From an uncultured Lewinella sp. (GTDB taxonomy: Bacteria > Bacteroidota > Bacteroidia > Chitinophagales > Saprospiraceae): DNA of 64,000 nt. A program made the position numbers and the translations under genes. Positions 1 to 8,560 of this stretch are shown piece by piece. The notes beneath the pieces are model-generated. The model did no database searches. It was not told the origin of the DNA and saw only the letters and a program-made list of their open reading frames with translations. Location of the stretch: NCBI GenBank assembly GCA_937873655.1, contig CALMYQ010000194.1:1-64000 (forward strand), in the 5' to 3' direction. Position 1 is the first letter of the stretch; each line of letters starts with the position of its first letter.

Positions 1-100
1 ACCACTTACGACTTACCACTTACGACTTACCACTTACGACTTACCACTTACGACTTACCACTTACGACTTACCACTTACGACTTACGACTTACCACTAAA
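1..100. repeat. 14-bp tandem repeat at gene 3' end
   Basis: The unit ACCACTTACGACTT is repeated perfectly six times from position 1 to 84 and then degenerates up to position 100. The array runs off the left edge, so its full length is unknown. On the coding strand of the neighbouring anti-sigma-like gene it begins within a few bases of the stop codon (101-103). It is one of several unrelated simple repeats in the window that sit against stop codons. Confidence 0.9.
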
Positions 101-904
101 TCAAATAGCCTGCGACAACCGCACCAAAATATCGTTCCGCACCTCAGGCGGGGTCTCGGCATTGTCAAAAGCCTTTTTGAAAGAGTCCACCGCCTGTTTG
201 TCGCGGATGGCGATCATGACGTCGGCCAGCGAAAGCATGACCAGCGGCGAGTCCTGGTGCTGGATCGCCCGGACCAATCCTTCGCGGACTTCAGGGGCAT
301 CCAGATATTTGGACAATTCGTCGATGCACGCCAGGCGCACGTTCGGGTTGGGGTCGTTGTTGAGGGTGGAGAAAAGCGCTTCAGTTATTTTGCGGTTCGC
401 CGATTCCAGGTTGATTTCCCGGACGAGATGGACGGCCTTCAACCGCTCGCTGGACGATTCCTGCTGCAGGAGGGTCATCATCATCATGGTCCGGATATTT
501 TCGAGTTCGGTCTGCACAGCTGCCAGTTGGCCTGATTCCGCGGACGGCTTGTGGTTGAATTGCCACCAGGCTAAAGTCCACCCCAATACGGGCAATATCG
601 CAGCAAAGGCCCAACGAACTGCCGGCAGCCTGAGCCATTGCGGCAGTTGGAATCTGTGACCGGTTTTTGCGGGTTGCGGGTCGATCGGGTCGGTCAGTTC
701 TTCCTTGAAGCGGGTCCGCATGCGAAGGCTGCTGAGTTCTTCCGCGAGGCCCGACAGTTGGCAGTCCAGCTGCCGGATGTCCTCCAGTTCATCCAGTTCG
801 ATCAGACCGGCTTCGATGCATTGCTCCAGCTCCAGGTTTTCGGCTTCGGTCAACCGGCCTGCGTGGTACTTTTCCAGCAATTCGTTCTTTCTGGTTTGGT
901 TCAT
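101..904 (-). CDS. anti-sigma-factor-like membrane protein with HEAT-like repeats
   Basis: Probable partner of the ECF sigma factor immediately upstream. I start it at the ATG at 904, which lies 4 bases after the sigma gene stop; an in-frame ATG at 934 would overlap the sigma gene. From 904 the protein is 267 residues: an acidic cytoplasmic N-terminus of about 95 residues containing a region rich in Glu and Leu, one transmembrane helix at about 98-116 (WAFAAILPVLGWTLAWWQF), a short linker, and about 130 residues of alpha-helical repeats resembling HEAT repeats (for example NDPNPNVRLACIDEL). A cytoplasmic sigma-binding part followed by a single helix is the usual anti-sigma arrangement, but I see no clear zinc-binding anti-sigma (ZAS) motif, so the role is inferred mainly from position. 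The repeats would lie in the periplasm and could be a sensor or scaffold. Confidence 0.7.
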   Translation of the reverse strand: MNQTRKNELLEKYHAGRLTEAENLELEQCIEAGLIELDELEDIRQLDCQLSGLAEELSSLRMRTRFKEELTDPIDPQPAKTGHRFQLPQWLRLPAVRWAFAAILPVLGWTLAWWQFNHKPSAESGQLAAVQTELENIRTMMMMTLLQQESSSERLKAVHLVREINLESANRKITEALFSTLNNDPNPNVRLACIDELSKYLDAPEVREGLVRAIQHQDSPLVMLSLADVMIAIRDKQAVDSFKKAFDNAETPPEVRNDILVRLSQAI

Positions 905-908
905 GGCG

Positions 909-1466
909 TTACGATTGTTTTTCCAATTCGTCAAAGGCAGCCTTCAGGGCTTTCATGGCCCTGAAGACCCTGACTTTGACATTGCCTTCGGTGCAGCCCA
1001 GCAGATCGCCGATCCGGCTGTAGCGCAGGCCTTGCAATTTGCTGAGTTCGATCAGCTCGCGTTGTTCCGGCGGAAGGCTTTGCAGGGCTTTTTTCAATTG
1101 CATCAAATCTTCTTGTCGGGTGATTTCCTGCTCCTGCCCGGGGTCCTGACCCGGCAACAAATGTTCCAGCGTTTCAATGGGCTGCCCTTCGGTGGCTGGG
1201 TTCTTTTTCCGCCAGTCGTGCCCGACGTTCCGGGCAATAAAAAACATCCAGGATTTGAACTCGCCTTCTCCCCTGAAATTATGCCTGTATTTCAGAATCC
1301 GGTAAAAGACGTTCTGAACAAGGTCTTCGCTGATCCATCGATCACCGCAATAGTTGTTGAAGAACCGGTACAGGATGCGGTGGTAGCGTTCGAAGAGCAA
1401 CCCCAGATGGTCGGCGCTTCCCGCCTGCACTTGTTTCATCAACTGGTTATCTGATAAAGGATCCAA
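909..1466 (-). CDS. ECF-type RNA polymerase sigma factor
   Basis: Sigma-70 family factor of the extracytoplasmic-function type, 185 residues. Region 2 lies at about 25-90 (LFERYHRILYRFFNNYCGD, DLVQNVFYRILKYR) and region 4 at about 125-175 (LPPEQRELIELSKLQGLRY followed by a helix-turn-helix around IGDLLGCTEGNVKVRVFRA). Regions 1 and 3 are absent, as expected for ECF factors. The longest reading frame starts at a TTG at 1466; the first ATG (1439) would cut off residues normally present before region 2, so the TTG is preferred but not certain. It is followed after 4 bases by a predicted membrane anti-sigma protein, so the two are probably co-transcribed and the sigma factor held inactive until a signal arrives. 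The regulon cannot be read from this window. Confidence 0.9.
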   Translation of the reverse strand: MDPLSDNQLMKQVQAGSADHLGLLFERYHRILYRFFNNYCGDRWISEDLVQNVFYRILKYRHNFRGEGEFKSWMFFIARNVGHDWRKKNPATEGQPIETLEHLLPGQDPGQEQEITRQEDLMQLKKALQSLPPEQRELIELSKLQGLRYSRIGDLLGCTEGNVKVRVFRAMKALKAAFDELEKQS

Positions 1467-1707
1467 CGTTCATTATTTGGCGTTCAAAAAGGTAAACCTG
1501 CCCTTATCCGGAAGGTTACAGCATTTTTAAATTTTTTTTAACTATCTTTTTAAGGATGCATTCGTTTAAAATAAGACATTCTGTTAAAAAGGAACCTGCA
1601 GGTGGAACAATTTAAGCCAAAGTCCGTATGTTTAGGGCAAAACCTGCCTCTCTTTACATTCCGGTGTGGTATTGAACCTGGGTTCTTAATGATTAAATGC
1701 TGCAACT

Positions 1708-4587
1708 GTGAGAAAACGGCCGATCAGCCTGGTACTCCTTGCATTTGCCCTTTTGTGGGTGCTGTGCAGGCAGCCTTCGGCGCCACCGAGGGTTGACAGG
1801 ATTGTATTTGCCGATCCCACCCCATGGGTAGATTCCCTGCTCAGGTTGCTGCCTCCCGATTCCCGCATGCGCCAGCTGATCTGGCACCATTTGGATTTTG
1901 ATCCGGCCGGTTCGCCTGGTTATGCCGGTTTCGGCGCCATAACCCTTTCGGGCTTCCCCGTTGAAAATTATATCCATTACCGGCAAAACGCCCTGGTCGA
2001 CCCGTTTCTGCCGCCGATCGAAGGGACCGAAGAACCCTGGATCATCAACCGGCAATTCCAGGATGGAGGAGAAGCCCCCGCGCCTTCTGTTCTGGGTTCC
2101 CTGGCAGCTATGAACGACACCCTGTGGCAAAAGCTCTCGGAACTGGGGGAAAAACAAGCCGACCAACTGGGCATCCAATGCCGCTTTGTGGATTACAGCC
2201 TGCTGCCGGAAGTACTCAGGGATTCGGTCTATTCCCGCTTATATATCGGAGAAGGACTGCCGGAGCGCGCTTTTCAGATCACCGCAGATTCCATTTATAC
2301 GCAAGCAGGCATCGCTAAAACCTTCGCGACCTGGCAAAAGAACGGACTCGTCGGCTGGCGGATCCCGAGAGCGTGGCTGGATCGCTACGAACCCAAAAAG
2401 ATCAAGCGCCTGCTGAAAGACCGGATCGGGTTTTCCGGACTCATCCTGGTGGAAGTCGAAAAACCGGGCGACCTGTTCCCGGCCCTGGAAGCCGGAGCCG
2501 ATATGTTCTGGACCAAAGCCGATCCTGAACTGATCTATTCCGGTTTGAAGAATATTTATAAGGATGGTTCGCTTCCTTCGTCCAACCTGGAAGCGATGTG
2601 CGGCCGGTTGTTGCTGGTCAAGGAATGGCTGGCCCGGAAAGCGCCCAGGCTCCAGTCCATGCAGACCGCTGAGACCCCGGCGCCCCAGCTCGCATCCATG
2701 ACCTACGATAATGCGCCCGAAAATCCTGAAGCGGAAGAGGATTCGGTTGCGGTTTACACGCCTGCCATCAAGACCAACCTCATCGACGACCGCTGGCGCT
2801 GGGTCAATTGGAAAGCGAATGAGCGTTCCCTTACGCTGGTGAACAACCGGGAAGGGTTGCTCCCCTTCTCCGACCTTTATCGCCGGCAATTCCGGGTTAT
2901 TCAGGTCAGCGAATCGCCGGCCCAACAGTTCTTTATCGCCTTCAATCACTATGCCGATGCGGCCGCCAGCTGGCTCAAATCAGGCTCAGGAGATCCCTTG
3001 CCGATCCTGCCGAAAGCGGGGCAGCCGGGGCAAACCTTTGTGATCGCGCTCGCTGAAAAAATAGACCCGGTCAGGGATTCCGTTTTCGTACAGCAATTGA
3101 AAGAACTAAACCGGACAAATGATCTGGTGCTGGTCTATTTCGGCGATCCGGGAGGAGCGGCGCCGGTCGACACGGCGTTTACCCTGGTTTATGCCCCCGA
3201 GTTCAGTCCGGAAAGCGCTACCCTGGCGGCGCAGGGCCTTTTCGGCGGGGTCAGCTTTACCGGCCGGCTCCCTTCGGATATCAACGCCTGGTTTTCGGCC
3301 GGTTGCGGAGAGGGATTGCCCGAATACCGGCTCAAATTCGGATTGCCCGAAGAAGTGGGCATGGCGCCGCATAAACTGATCGGCATTGATGCGATCGCGC
3401 AGACCGCCATTTCCGACGGCGCAATGCCCGGCAGCCAGATCACGGTGATCAAGGACGGCATCGTAGTCTATTCCAAAGCCTTCGGTCAGTTGGAATACGA
3501 CAAGAAATCGCCCGAAACCACCATGGATGACCTGTTTGATGTGGCGTCCATCACAAAAGTAGCGGCCACTTCACTCATGGCGATGGAGGCTTACGACAAC
3601 GACCTCATCGAACTGAACGACCGCCTGAGCCTGCACCTCGACCTGCCCAAAGGCTCCCAGCTAAAGAACCTGACCCTGAAAAAACTGATGACCCATCAGA
3701 CGGGCCTCCAACCCAATATGCCGGTCACCCCGATCCTGCTTTACCGGGGCGCCGCCAATGCAGCCTGCGACAGCTTTTTTTGTACCGGTAAGTCGGATAT
3801 GTACAACATCCAGGTTGCCGACAGTTTTTATTTCAGTTCGAAATTCTGGGACCAGGTCTGGGAAAAGACCAACGACCTGACACCCCGCAAGCGCAAGAAA
3901 TACCTGTACAGCGACGTCAACATGATCCTGCTGCAACAGGTGCTCGAACGGCGCTTCGGACAGTCTCTTTCCGGGTGGCTCGATCAGCATATTTACCGGG
4001 AACTTGGCCTGCGGCATACGCTTTTCAACCCGCTCAGGCGCTTTCCAAAAGAACAGATCGCCCCTACGGAAAAAGACGACAAATGGCGCCGCCAGGTGGT
4101 GCAGGGGTATGTACACGACGAAACCGCCGCCCTCATGGGAGGGGTCGGCGGTCACGCGGGTTTGTTCTCAACCTCTGAAGATCTTGCTGTAATCGGCCAG
4201 ATGCTGCTGAACGGCGGTCATTATGCCGGCATTCATTTCATCGATCCGGAAACCATCAAGGCGTTCACCACCCCGAAATACGGCAACCAACGCGGCCTGT
4301 GTTTCGATACCGCCGAACCGGAAAGTAAGTCCGCCCGCGCCGAAAGCGCTTCGGAACATACCTACGGTCATACCGGCTTCACCGGCGGCTGCATCTGGAT
4401 CGACCCGGATCAAAATCTGGTCTTCGTCTTCCTCTCCAACCGGGTCTATCCCGACCGCAACAACCGGAAAATCTTCCAGAACAAGGTCCGCGAACGGATC
4501 CACGAAATCGTCTATGACGCCCTTGACACCTTCCACCCCGGCATCCCCGAATTGGGTGATGATCTGACAGCCGGGAAGCTGCAGTAG
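1708..4587 (+). CDS. secreted GH3-like / serine beta-lactamase-like fusion protein
   Basis: A 959-residue exported protein starting at GTG, with a hydrophobic N-terminal signal segment (ISLVLLAFALLWVL). Residues about 45-560 resemble the glycoside hydrolase family 3 (NagZ-like) domain found at the N-terminus of similar Bacteroidota fusions, including an 'FSGLILVEVEKPGD...EAGADMFW' segment matching the GH3 nucleophile region. The typical KHFPGHG motif is replaced by AKTFATWQKN and the nucleophile Asp is not apparent, so this half may be catalytically inactive. Residues about 570-940 are a class C beta-lactamase/esterase-like domain with the SxxK motif (S614-I-T-K), a YSDVN motif around Tyr734 and an HTG motif (His888) in the KTG position. 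Such fusions are usually assigned to peptidoglycan or amino-sugar metabolism. The substrate is unknown. It is transcribed away from the sigma-factor operon. Confidence 0.8.
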   Translation: MRKRPISLVLLAFALLWVLCRQPSAPPRVDRIVFADPTPWVDSLLRLLPPDSRMRQLIWHHLDFDPAGSPGYAGFGAITLSGFPVENYIHYRQNALVDPFLPPIEGTEEPWIINRQFQDGGEAPAPSVLGSLAAMNDTLWQKLSELGEKQADQLGIQCRFVDYSLLPEVLRDSVYSRLYIGEGLPERAFQITADSIYTQAGIAKTFATWQKNGLVGWRIPRAWLDRYEPKKIKRLLKDRIGFSGLILVEVEKPGDLFPALEAGADMFWTKADPELIYSGLKNIYKDGSLPSSNLEAMCGRLLLVKEWLARKAPRLQSMQTAETPAPQLASMTYDNAPENPEAEEDSVAVYTPAIKTNLIDDRWRWVNWKANERSLTLVNNREGLLPFSDLYRRQFRVIQVSESPAQQFFIAFNHYADAAASWLKSGSGDPLPILPKAGQPGQTFVIALAEKIDPVRDSVFVQQLKELNRTNDLVLVYFGDPGGAAPVDTAFTLVYAPEFSPESATLAAQGLFGGVSFTGRLPSDINAWFSAGCGEGLPEYRLKFGLPEEVGMAPHKLIGIDAIAQTAISDGAMPGSQITVIKDGIVVYSKAFGQLEYDKKSPETTMDDLFDVASITKVAATSLMAMEAYDNDLIELNDRLSLHLDLPKGSQLKNLTLKKLMTHQTGLQPNMPVTPILLYRGAANAACDSFFCTGKSDMYNIQVADSFYFSSKFWDQVWEKTNDLTPRKRKKYLYSDVNMILLQQVLERRFGQSLSGWLDQHIYRELGLRHTLFNPLRRFPKEQIAPTEKDDKWRRQVVQGYVHDETAALMGGVGGHAGLFSTSEDLAVIGQMLLNGGHYAGIHFIDPETIKAFTTPKYGNQRGLCFDTAEPESKSARAESASEHTYGHTGFTGGCIWIDPDQNLVFVFLSNRVYPDRNNRKIFQNKVRERIHEIVYDALDTFHPGIPELGDDLTAGKLQ

Positions 4588-4643
4588 GGAGTTGGCAGCA
4601 GCGACGCATCATCATGCGTCCAGCATCCAGCATCCAGCATCTA
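4588..4643. repeat. hairpin and CATCCAG repeat between convergent genes
   Basis: The 53-base gap between two convergent stop codons holds a perfect 7-bp hairpin with a 4-base loop (GACGCAT at 4603-4609, ATGCGTC at 4614-4620) followed by a short array of the 7-base unit CATCCAG that reaches into the ppdK stop codon at 4641-4643. No T-run follows the hairpin, so it is not a standard terminator. It fits the pattern of simple repeats abutting stop codons seen elsewhere in the window. Confidence 0.65.
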
Positions 4644-7409
4644 GCACATATCCACCTCATCCAACACCACTTCCGCAATGTGGAGTTTGTCCTTCACGGC
4701 AGCCTGGGCGGCAACCAGCCTGGCTACCGGCACGCGGAACGGCGAGCAGCTCACATAGTCCAGCCCGCTGGCGTGGAAGAATTCAATGGAAGCAGGGTCG
4801 CCCCCGTGTTCGCCGCAAACACCGGTCATCAGATCGGGTTTGGTCTCCTTGCCCTTCCTGACGCCCATTTGTACCAACTGGCCTACACCGTGTTGGTCGA
4901 TCGAGCTGAAGGGGTCCTCTTTGAGGATGCCTTTTTCCAGGTAAATGGGCAGGAACTTGCTCACGTCGTCCCTGGAATAACCGAAGGTCATCTGCGTGAG
5001 GTCGTTGGTACCGAAGGAAAAGAAGTCTGCGCATTTGGCGAGTTTTTCAGCTACCAGGGCAGCGCGCGGCACTTCGATCATGGTACCGATATGGAACGGA
5101 ATGCGGTCTTTTCTTTCGGCAAACACCTCTTCTGCGGTCTTTCTGACCCATTCGGCCTGCATTTTGAGCTCGTTGCCCACACTGGTCAGCGGGATCATCA
5201 CTTCGGGTTTCACGTCGATCCCTTTGGCCTTCATATTGAGGGCCGCCTCCAGGATGGCGCGTACCTGCATGGCTGAAATTTCGGGGTAAGTGTTTGCCAG
5301 CCGGCATCCGCGGTGACCGAGCATCGGGTTGGCCTCTTTCAGGTCGGAGATCTTTTCAACGACTTCTTCATAGGTCAGGCCCAGTTCTTCGGCCATCAGC
5401 TTGATGCTCTTCTTGTCGGCCGGAAGGAATTCGTGCAACGGCGGGTCGAGCAGGCGGATGGTCACCGGCAGGCTGTCCATGGCTTCAAAGATGCCTTCAA
5501 AGTCTTTGCGTTGGTAGGGCAGCAATTTGGCAAGAGCTGTTTTCCGGCCGGCTTCGTCGTCGGCGAGGATCATTTCCCGTACGGCTTTGATCCGGTCGTC
5601 CTGGAAGAACATGTGCTCCGTCCGGCACAAACCGATACCGGTAGCGCCGAAATCGCGGGCGATCTGCGCTTCTTCCGGGGTGTCGGCGTTGGTGCGGACC
5701 GTAAGCCTTGCATTAGCGTCGGAGAGTTCCATCAACTGGGCAAAGTAGCCGGTCAGCGCAATTTCCTTGGTCGGGATCTTGCCTTCAAAGATCTGGCCGG
5801 TAGCGCCGTTGAGGCTGATCCAGTCGCCTTCATGGTATACCTTGCCGTTCACGGTCATTGTCCTGGCCTGATAGTCGATATGAAGAGCGTTGGCGCCGGC
5901 GACGCAGCATTTGCCCATGCCGCGGGCTACAACGGCTGCGTGGGAGGTCATGCCTCCACGGCTGGTAAGGATACCTTTGGCGTTGTCCATCCCCTGGATA
6001 TCTTCCGGTGAGGTTTCCATCCGGACCAGAATGACCTTATGGCCTTTGGCAGCCCATTCGACCGTATCTTCAGCGAAGAACACGATCTGTCCGGAAGCGG
6101 CGCCAGGCGATGCTGGCAAGCCCCGTGTGATTTCAACCGCATTGCTGACAGCTTCCGGGTCGAAGATCGGGTGGAGCAATTCGTCCAGTTTTTCCGGCTG
6201 GATGCGCAACAAGGCTTCTTTTTCGTCGATCACATTTTCAGTGAGCATTTCCATGGCGATGCGCACCATGGCCTGCCCTGTCCGTTTTCCGTTCCGGGTT
6301 TGCAGGATCCACAAACGGCCTTCCTGGATGGTAAATTCCAGGTCCTGCATATCGCTGTAATGCTCTTCAAGCCGATGTTGATAGTCGTGAAGCTCCCGGT
6401 ACAGTACCGGCATGGATTCTTCCAGCGAAGGGTATTGCAAATGCCTGGTCGCTTCGGGGATGCCGGCCAGTTTGGCCCATCTGTGCGAACCTTCCAGGGT
6501 AATTTGTTGCGGTGTGCGGATGCCCGCTACCACGTCCTCGCCCTGCGCATTGATCAGGTACTCGCCGGTGAAGCGGTTTTCGCCGGTTGCCGGGTCGCGG
6601 GTAAAGGCCACCCCGGTGGCGGAGTGATCGCCCATATTGCCGAATACCATGGCTTGCACGTTAACGGCGGTACCCCAGGAAGCGGGGATATTGTTCAGCG
6701 CCCGGTAGGTGATGGCGCGTGCGTTCATCCAGCTGTCAAATACGGCAGTGATGGCATTCCACAACTGATCCCAGGGATCCTGCGGAAATTCCACGCCGGT
6801 GCGTTCCTTGATTTTAGCCCTAAAGCGGGTGCAGAGTTCCTGCAGATTGGCCTGCGACAGTTCGGTGTCGTCGTGTACGCCGACCTCTTCCTTCACATTG
6901 TCCAGGATCTTTTCAAAGGGATCGGTATCTTCTTTTGATTCAGGTTTGAGGCCCATGACAACGTCTCCGTACATCTGGATGAACCGGCGGTAAGAGTCCC
7001 AGGCAGCGCGGGGATTGCCGGTTTTGCGGGCGAACCCTTCTACGGCAGCGTCGTTCATACCCAGGTTCAACACCGTATCCATCATGCCGGGCATGGAAGC
7101 CCTGGCGCCCGAACGGACAGAAAGCAGCAGCGGATCGGCAGGGTCGCCGAATTGTTTTCCGGTTACTTGTTCCACCCAGCGAATGCCTTCCTTGACCTGA
7201 TCGCGGAGGATGCTCAACACTTCAGCCTTGCCGGTTTTGAAATAGCTGTTGCAGGCTTCGGTCGTGATGGTAAATCCCGGAGGGACGGGCAGCCCGATAT
7301 GATTCATCTCCGCCAGGTTGGCGCCTTTGCCGCCAAGGAGGCTCTTCATTTTGGCATCGCCTTCCGCGGTCTTGTCACCGAAGGTATAGACGTACTTGAT
7401 ATTGCCCAT
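4641..7409 (-). CDS. ppdK: pyruvate, phosphate dikinase
   Basis: Reversibly converts pyruvate, ATP and phosphate to phosphoenolpyruvate, AMP and pyrophosphate in the cytoplasm. The 922-residue protein has the full domain order: an N-terminal ATP-grasp domain (GGKGANLAEMNHIGLPVPPG near residue 27), the central phosphohistidine domain (TSRGGMTSHAAVVARGMGKC, phosphorylated His about 490) and a C-terminal PEP/pyruvate-binding TIM barrel with FFSFGTNDLTQMTFGYSRDD and the catalytic Cys in GVCGEHGGDP. It is slightly longer than the usual 870-900 residues. It is the last gene of a minus-strand series that also carries pyruvate:ferredoxin oxidoreductase, so it is well placed to feed PEP to, or draw it from, the pyruvate pool. 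It converges on the GH3/beta-lactamase-like gene. Confidence 0.97.
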   Translation of the reverse strand: MGNIKYVYTFGDKTAEGDAKMKSLLGGKGANLAEMNHIGLPVPPGFTITTEACNSYFKTGKAEVLSILRDQVKEGIRWVEQVTGKQFGDPADPLLLSVRSGARASMPGMMDTVLNLGMNDAAVEGFARKTGNPRAAWDSYRRFIQMYGDVVMGLKPESKEDTDPFEKILDNVKEEVGVHDDTELSQANLQELCTRFRAKIKERTGVEFPQDPWDQLWNAITAVFDSWMNARAITYRALNNIPASWGTAVNVQAMVFGNMGDHSATGVAFTRDPATGENRFTGEYLINAQGEDVVAGIRTPQQITLEGSHRWAKLAGIPEATRHLQYPSLEESMPVLYRELHDYQHRLEEHYSDMQDLEFTIQEGRLWILQTRNGKRTGQAMVRIAMEMLTENVIDEKEALLRIQPEKLDELLHPIFDPEAVSNAVEITRGLPASPGAASGQIVFFAEDTVEWAAKGHKVILVRMETSPEDIQGMDNAKGILTSRGGMTSHAAVVARGMGKCCVAGANALHIDYQARTMTVNGKVYHEGDWISLNGATGQIFEGKIPTKEIALTGYFAQLMELSDANARLTVRTNADTPEEAQIARDFGATGIGLCRTEHMFFQDDRIKAVREMILADDEAGRKTALAKLLPYQRKDFEGIFEAMDSLPVTIRLLDPPLHEFLPADKKSIKLMAEELGLTYEEVVEKISDLKEANPMLGHRGCRLANTYPEISAMQVRAILEAALNMKAKGIDVKPEVMIPLTSVGNELKMQAEWVRKTAEEVFAERKDRIPFHIGTMIEVPRAALVAEKLAKCADFFSFGTNDLTQMTFGYSRDDVSKFLPIYLEKGILKEDPFSSIDQHGVGQLVQMGVRKGKETKPDLMTGVCGEHGGDPASIEFFHASGLDYVSCSPFRVPVARLVAAQAAVKDKLHIAEVVLDEVDMC

Positions 7410-7508
7410 TTTACGTGTGATTTTGGGTAAAAGATTAAAATCACGGTAAAGTTAGGCCCATCACGCAGCACTCCCGGTGATGTTCTTCAACCGGCAAAGT
7501 GATAAAAG

Positions 7509-8510
7509 TCAACGAAACGGCGCCCGGACGCCTTCCAGGATCCTGATGTAATTGGCCCGCTCAAAAGCCGTCGGATCGGCGATGAGTTTCTGGCTGAGCA
7601 ATCCTTTGAATTGCCCGACCGAAGAGAAGTGCATGCGTTCCATCCAACCGGTCAATCCCCGGGTCATCTCGGCCAGATACCCGATGCCGTGCCTGTACAG
7701 GGCGGAGGCCGTCATCGTGACGTCGGCGCCTGCCAGCAGGTATTTGACCACTTCCGTGGGGCCGTGCACCCCCGTTGTAGCCGCCAGAGAGGCCCTGGTG
7801 TTGCCGTGCAGCAGGGAGATCCACAACAGCGGCAGGCGTATTTCGACGGGCGAACTGAATTCAAGGCTTGGAACGACCTTGAGCTGGTCAATGTCAAAAT
7901 CAGGCTGGTAGAACCGGTTGAACAACACCAGCGCGTCAGCGCCGGCCTGCTCCAGTCGCCTGGCCACGGAGCCCATAGCTGAAAAATACGGATTCAGCTT
8001 CACCGCCACAGGAATGGAAATGCCGCTCCTGACCCGGCGAACGATATCCATATATTTCTGTTCGACCTCCTCACCCGTCAACCGGAAATCCGCAGGGATG
8101 TAAAACACATTGATCTCAATGCCGTCGGCGCCGGCCTGTTCCATCTGTTTGGCGTAATCGATCCACCCCTCATCCGTTATCCCGTTGAGGCTGGCGATCA
8201 CGGGTATATCAACCCGCTCCTTGGCCTGCCGGATGATTTCCAGGTAGGCTCCCGGACCGACATGGTATTCTTCCATCTCCGGAAAGTAATTCAACGCTTC
8301 CGGGAACATGTCGCTGGTCGCTTCCGCAATGGCGTCGTTCCACGCCGCCTCCTGCCGGATCTGTTCTTCAAACAGCGAGAACAGCACGACGGCGCCCGCA
8401 CCCGCATCCTCCATCCTGGCAATATTGTCCACTTCTTCGGATAACGAACTTGCACTGACCACAATCGGAGATCCAAGTTCCAAACCCATATAGGTTGTAC
8501 GGAGATCCAT
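7509..8510 (-). CDS. dihydroorotate dehydrogenase-like flavoprotein
   Basis: A 333-residue protein of the FMN-dependent TIM-barrel family that includes dihydroorotate dehydrogenase and the C-terminal part of dihydropyrimidine dehydrogenase. Visible family features are the N-terminal LRTTYMGLELGSPIVVSAS strand with the typical 'pieces of substrate pocket' Ser-Ala-Ser, the barrel segments IPVIASLNGITDEGW and IPVAVKLNPYFS (FMN-contacting Lys), and a C-terminal GVHGPTEVVKYLLAGADVTM phosphate-binding segment. Members of this sub-group are commonly found next to pyruvate:ferredoxin oxidoreductase genes, as here, and not with pyrimidine biosynthesis genes, so a true PyrD role is doubtful. It begins 51 bases after the nifJ stop and is probably in the same transcript. 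The substrate is unknown; a role in ferredoxin or flavin redox chemistry is inference. Confidence 0.8.
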   Translation of the reverse strand: MDLRTTYMGLELGSPIVVSASSLSEEVDNIARMEDAGAGAVVLFSLFEEQIRQEAAWNDAIAEATSDMFPEALNYFPEMEEYHVGPGAYLEIIRQAKERVDIPVIASLNGITDEGWIDYAKQMEQAGADGIEINVFYIPADFRLTGEEVEQKYMDIVRRVRSGISIPVAVKLNPYFSAMGSVARRLEQAGADALVLFNRFYQPDFDIDQLKVVPSLEFSSPVEIRLPLLWISLLHGNTRASLAATTGVHGPTEVVKYLLAGADVTMTASALYRHGIGYLAEMTRGLTGWMERMHFSSVGQFKGLLSQKLIADPTAFERANYIRILEGVRAPFR

Positions 8511-8560
8511 TTCTATCGGTATTTTTTATGAATATGATCCTTATTTGATTCAGCCGTTTA

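Noticed and set aside
1..100. Possible CRISPR array at the left edge
   Set aside because: The 14-base units follow each other without spacers; a CRISPR would have longer repeats separated by unique spacers.
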